From positions 2,288 to 9,608 of the forward strand of contig DGPZ01000021.1 in the NCBI GenBank assembly GCA_002390675.1: 7,321 nt of DNA, written 5' to 3'. A model generated the notes under the pieces. That model searched no databases and was not told where the DNA came from. It saw only the letters and a program-made list of their open reading frames with translations. A program made the translations under genes and the position numbers. Each line of letters starts with the position of its first letter. Within the stretch, counting starts at the first letter, position 1. Source of the stretch: Deltaproteobacteria bacterium UBA4427 (GTDB taxonomy: Bacteria > Myxococcota_A > UBA9160 > UBA4427). Of this stretch, positions 7,290-7,321 are shown one piece after another.

Positions 7290-7321
7290 AGCTCATGCTT
7301 ATTGTTGTGCAAGTGAACGAT

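Noticed and set aside
7128..7316. 62-codon open frame running into the 3' flank
   Set aside because: Most of its first third is the pump's C-terminus in another frame, there is no ribosome-binding site, and the peptide resembles no known protein.
1..7321. CRISPR arrays, tRNA or rRNA genes, insertion sequences
   Set aside because: No regularly spaced repeats, tRNA-like cloverleaf, rRNA-like sequence, transposase or terminal inverted repeats were seen, and the three genes account for nearly all of the window.

Overview
The window carries three complete genes on the + strand. All three belong to resistance-nodulation-division (RND) type envelope export, and together they fill almost all of the sequence. 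The sequence is GC-rich by eye and the codons favour G or C at third positions. An RND pump with a lipoprotein periplasmic adaptor implies a Gram-negative, double-membrane bacterium. The style would fit a deltaproteobacterial, myxococcal or similar uncultivated lineage, but that is an impression, because nothing here fixes the taxonomy (no rRNA or marker gene).

Layout: (1) Bases 1-74 may hold the last 23 codons of an upstream gene. (2) Bases 107-2635 encode an 842-residue, 12-helix RND exporter of the MMPL/Patched-like 'predicted exporter' type (COG1033-like), made of two homologous halves joined by a Ser/Ala-rich linker. (3) Bases 2636-2815 are a 180-base, relatively AT-richer gap with small palindromes and no convincing promoter or terminator. 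(4) Bases 2816-4060 encode a lipoprotein membrane-fusion (periplasmic adaptor) protein of the HlyD/AcrA class. (5) Bases 4057-7191 encode a 1044-residue AcrB-type (HAE-1) inner-membrane pump. Its TTG start lies inside the TTGA that also contains the adaptor's stop codon. (6) Bases 7192-7321 are non-coding as far as can be seen, with two inverted repeats.

The adaptor and AcrB-type pump form a tight two-gene unit. The adaptor should bridge the pump to a TolC-like outer-membrane channel, and no such channel is encoded here. The first exporter belongs to a different RND subfamily that normally works without this kind of adaptor. It is separated by a real intergenic gap and may be a separate transcription unit, more likely moving lipids or envelope components.

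I do not see a new system. The points most worth checking are the loss of the TM4 acidic residue in the first exporter while TM10 keeps its Asp pair, the TTG/TGA overlap that joins adaptor and pump, the long N-terminus with poor ribosome-binding site on the adaptor, and the palindromic sites in the gap.
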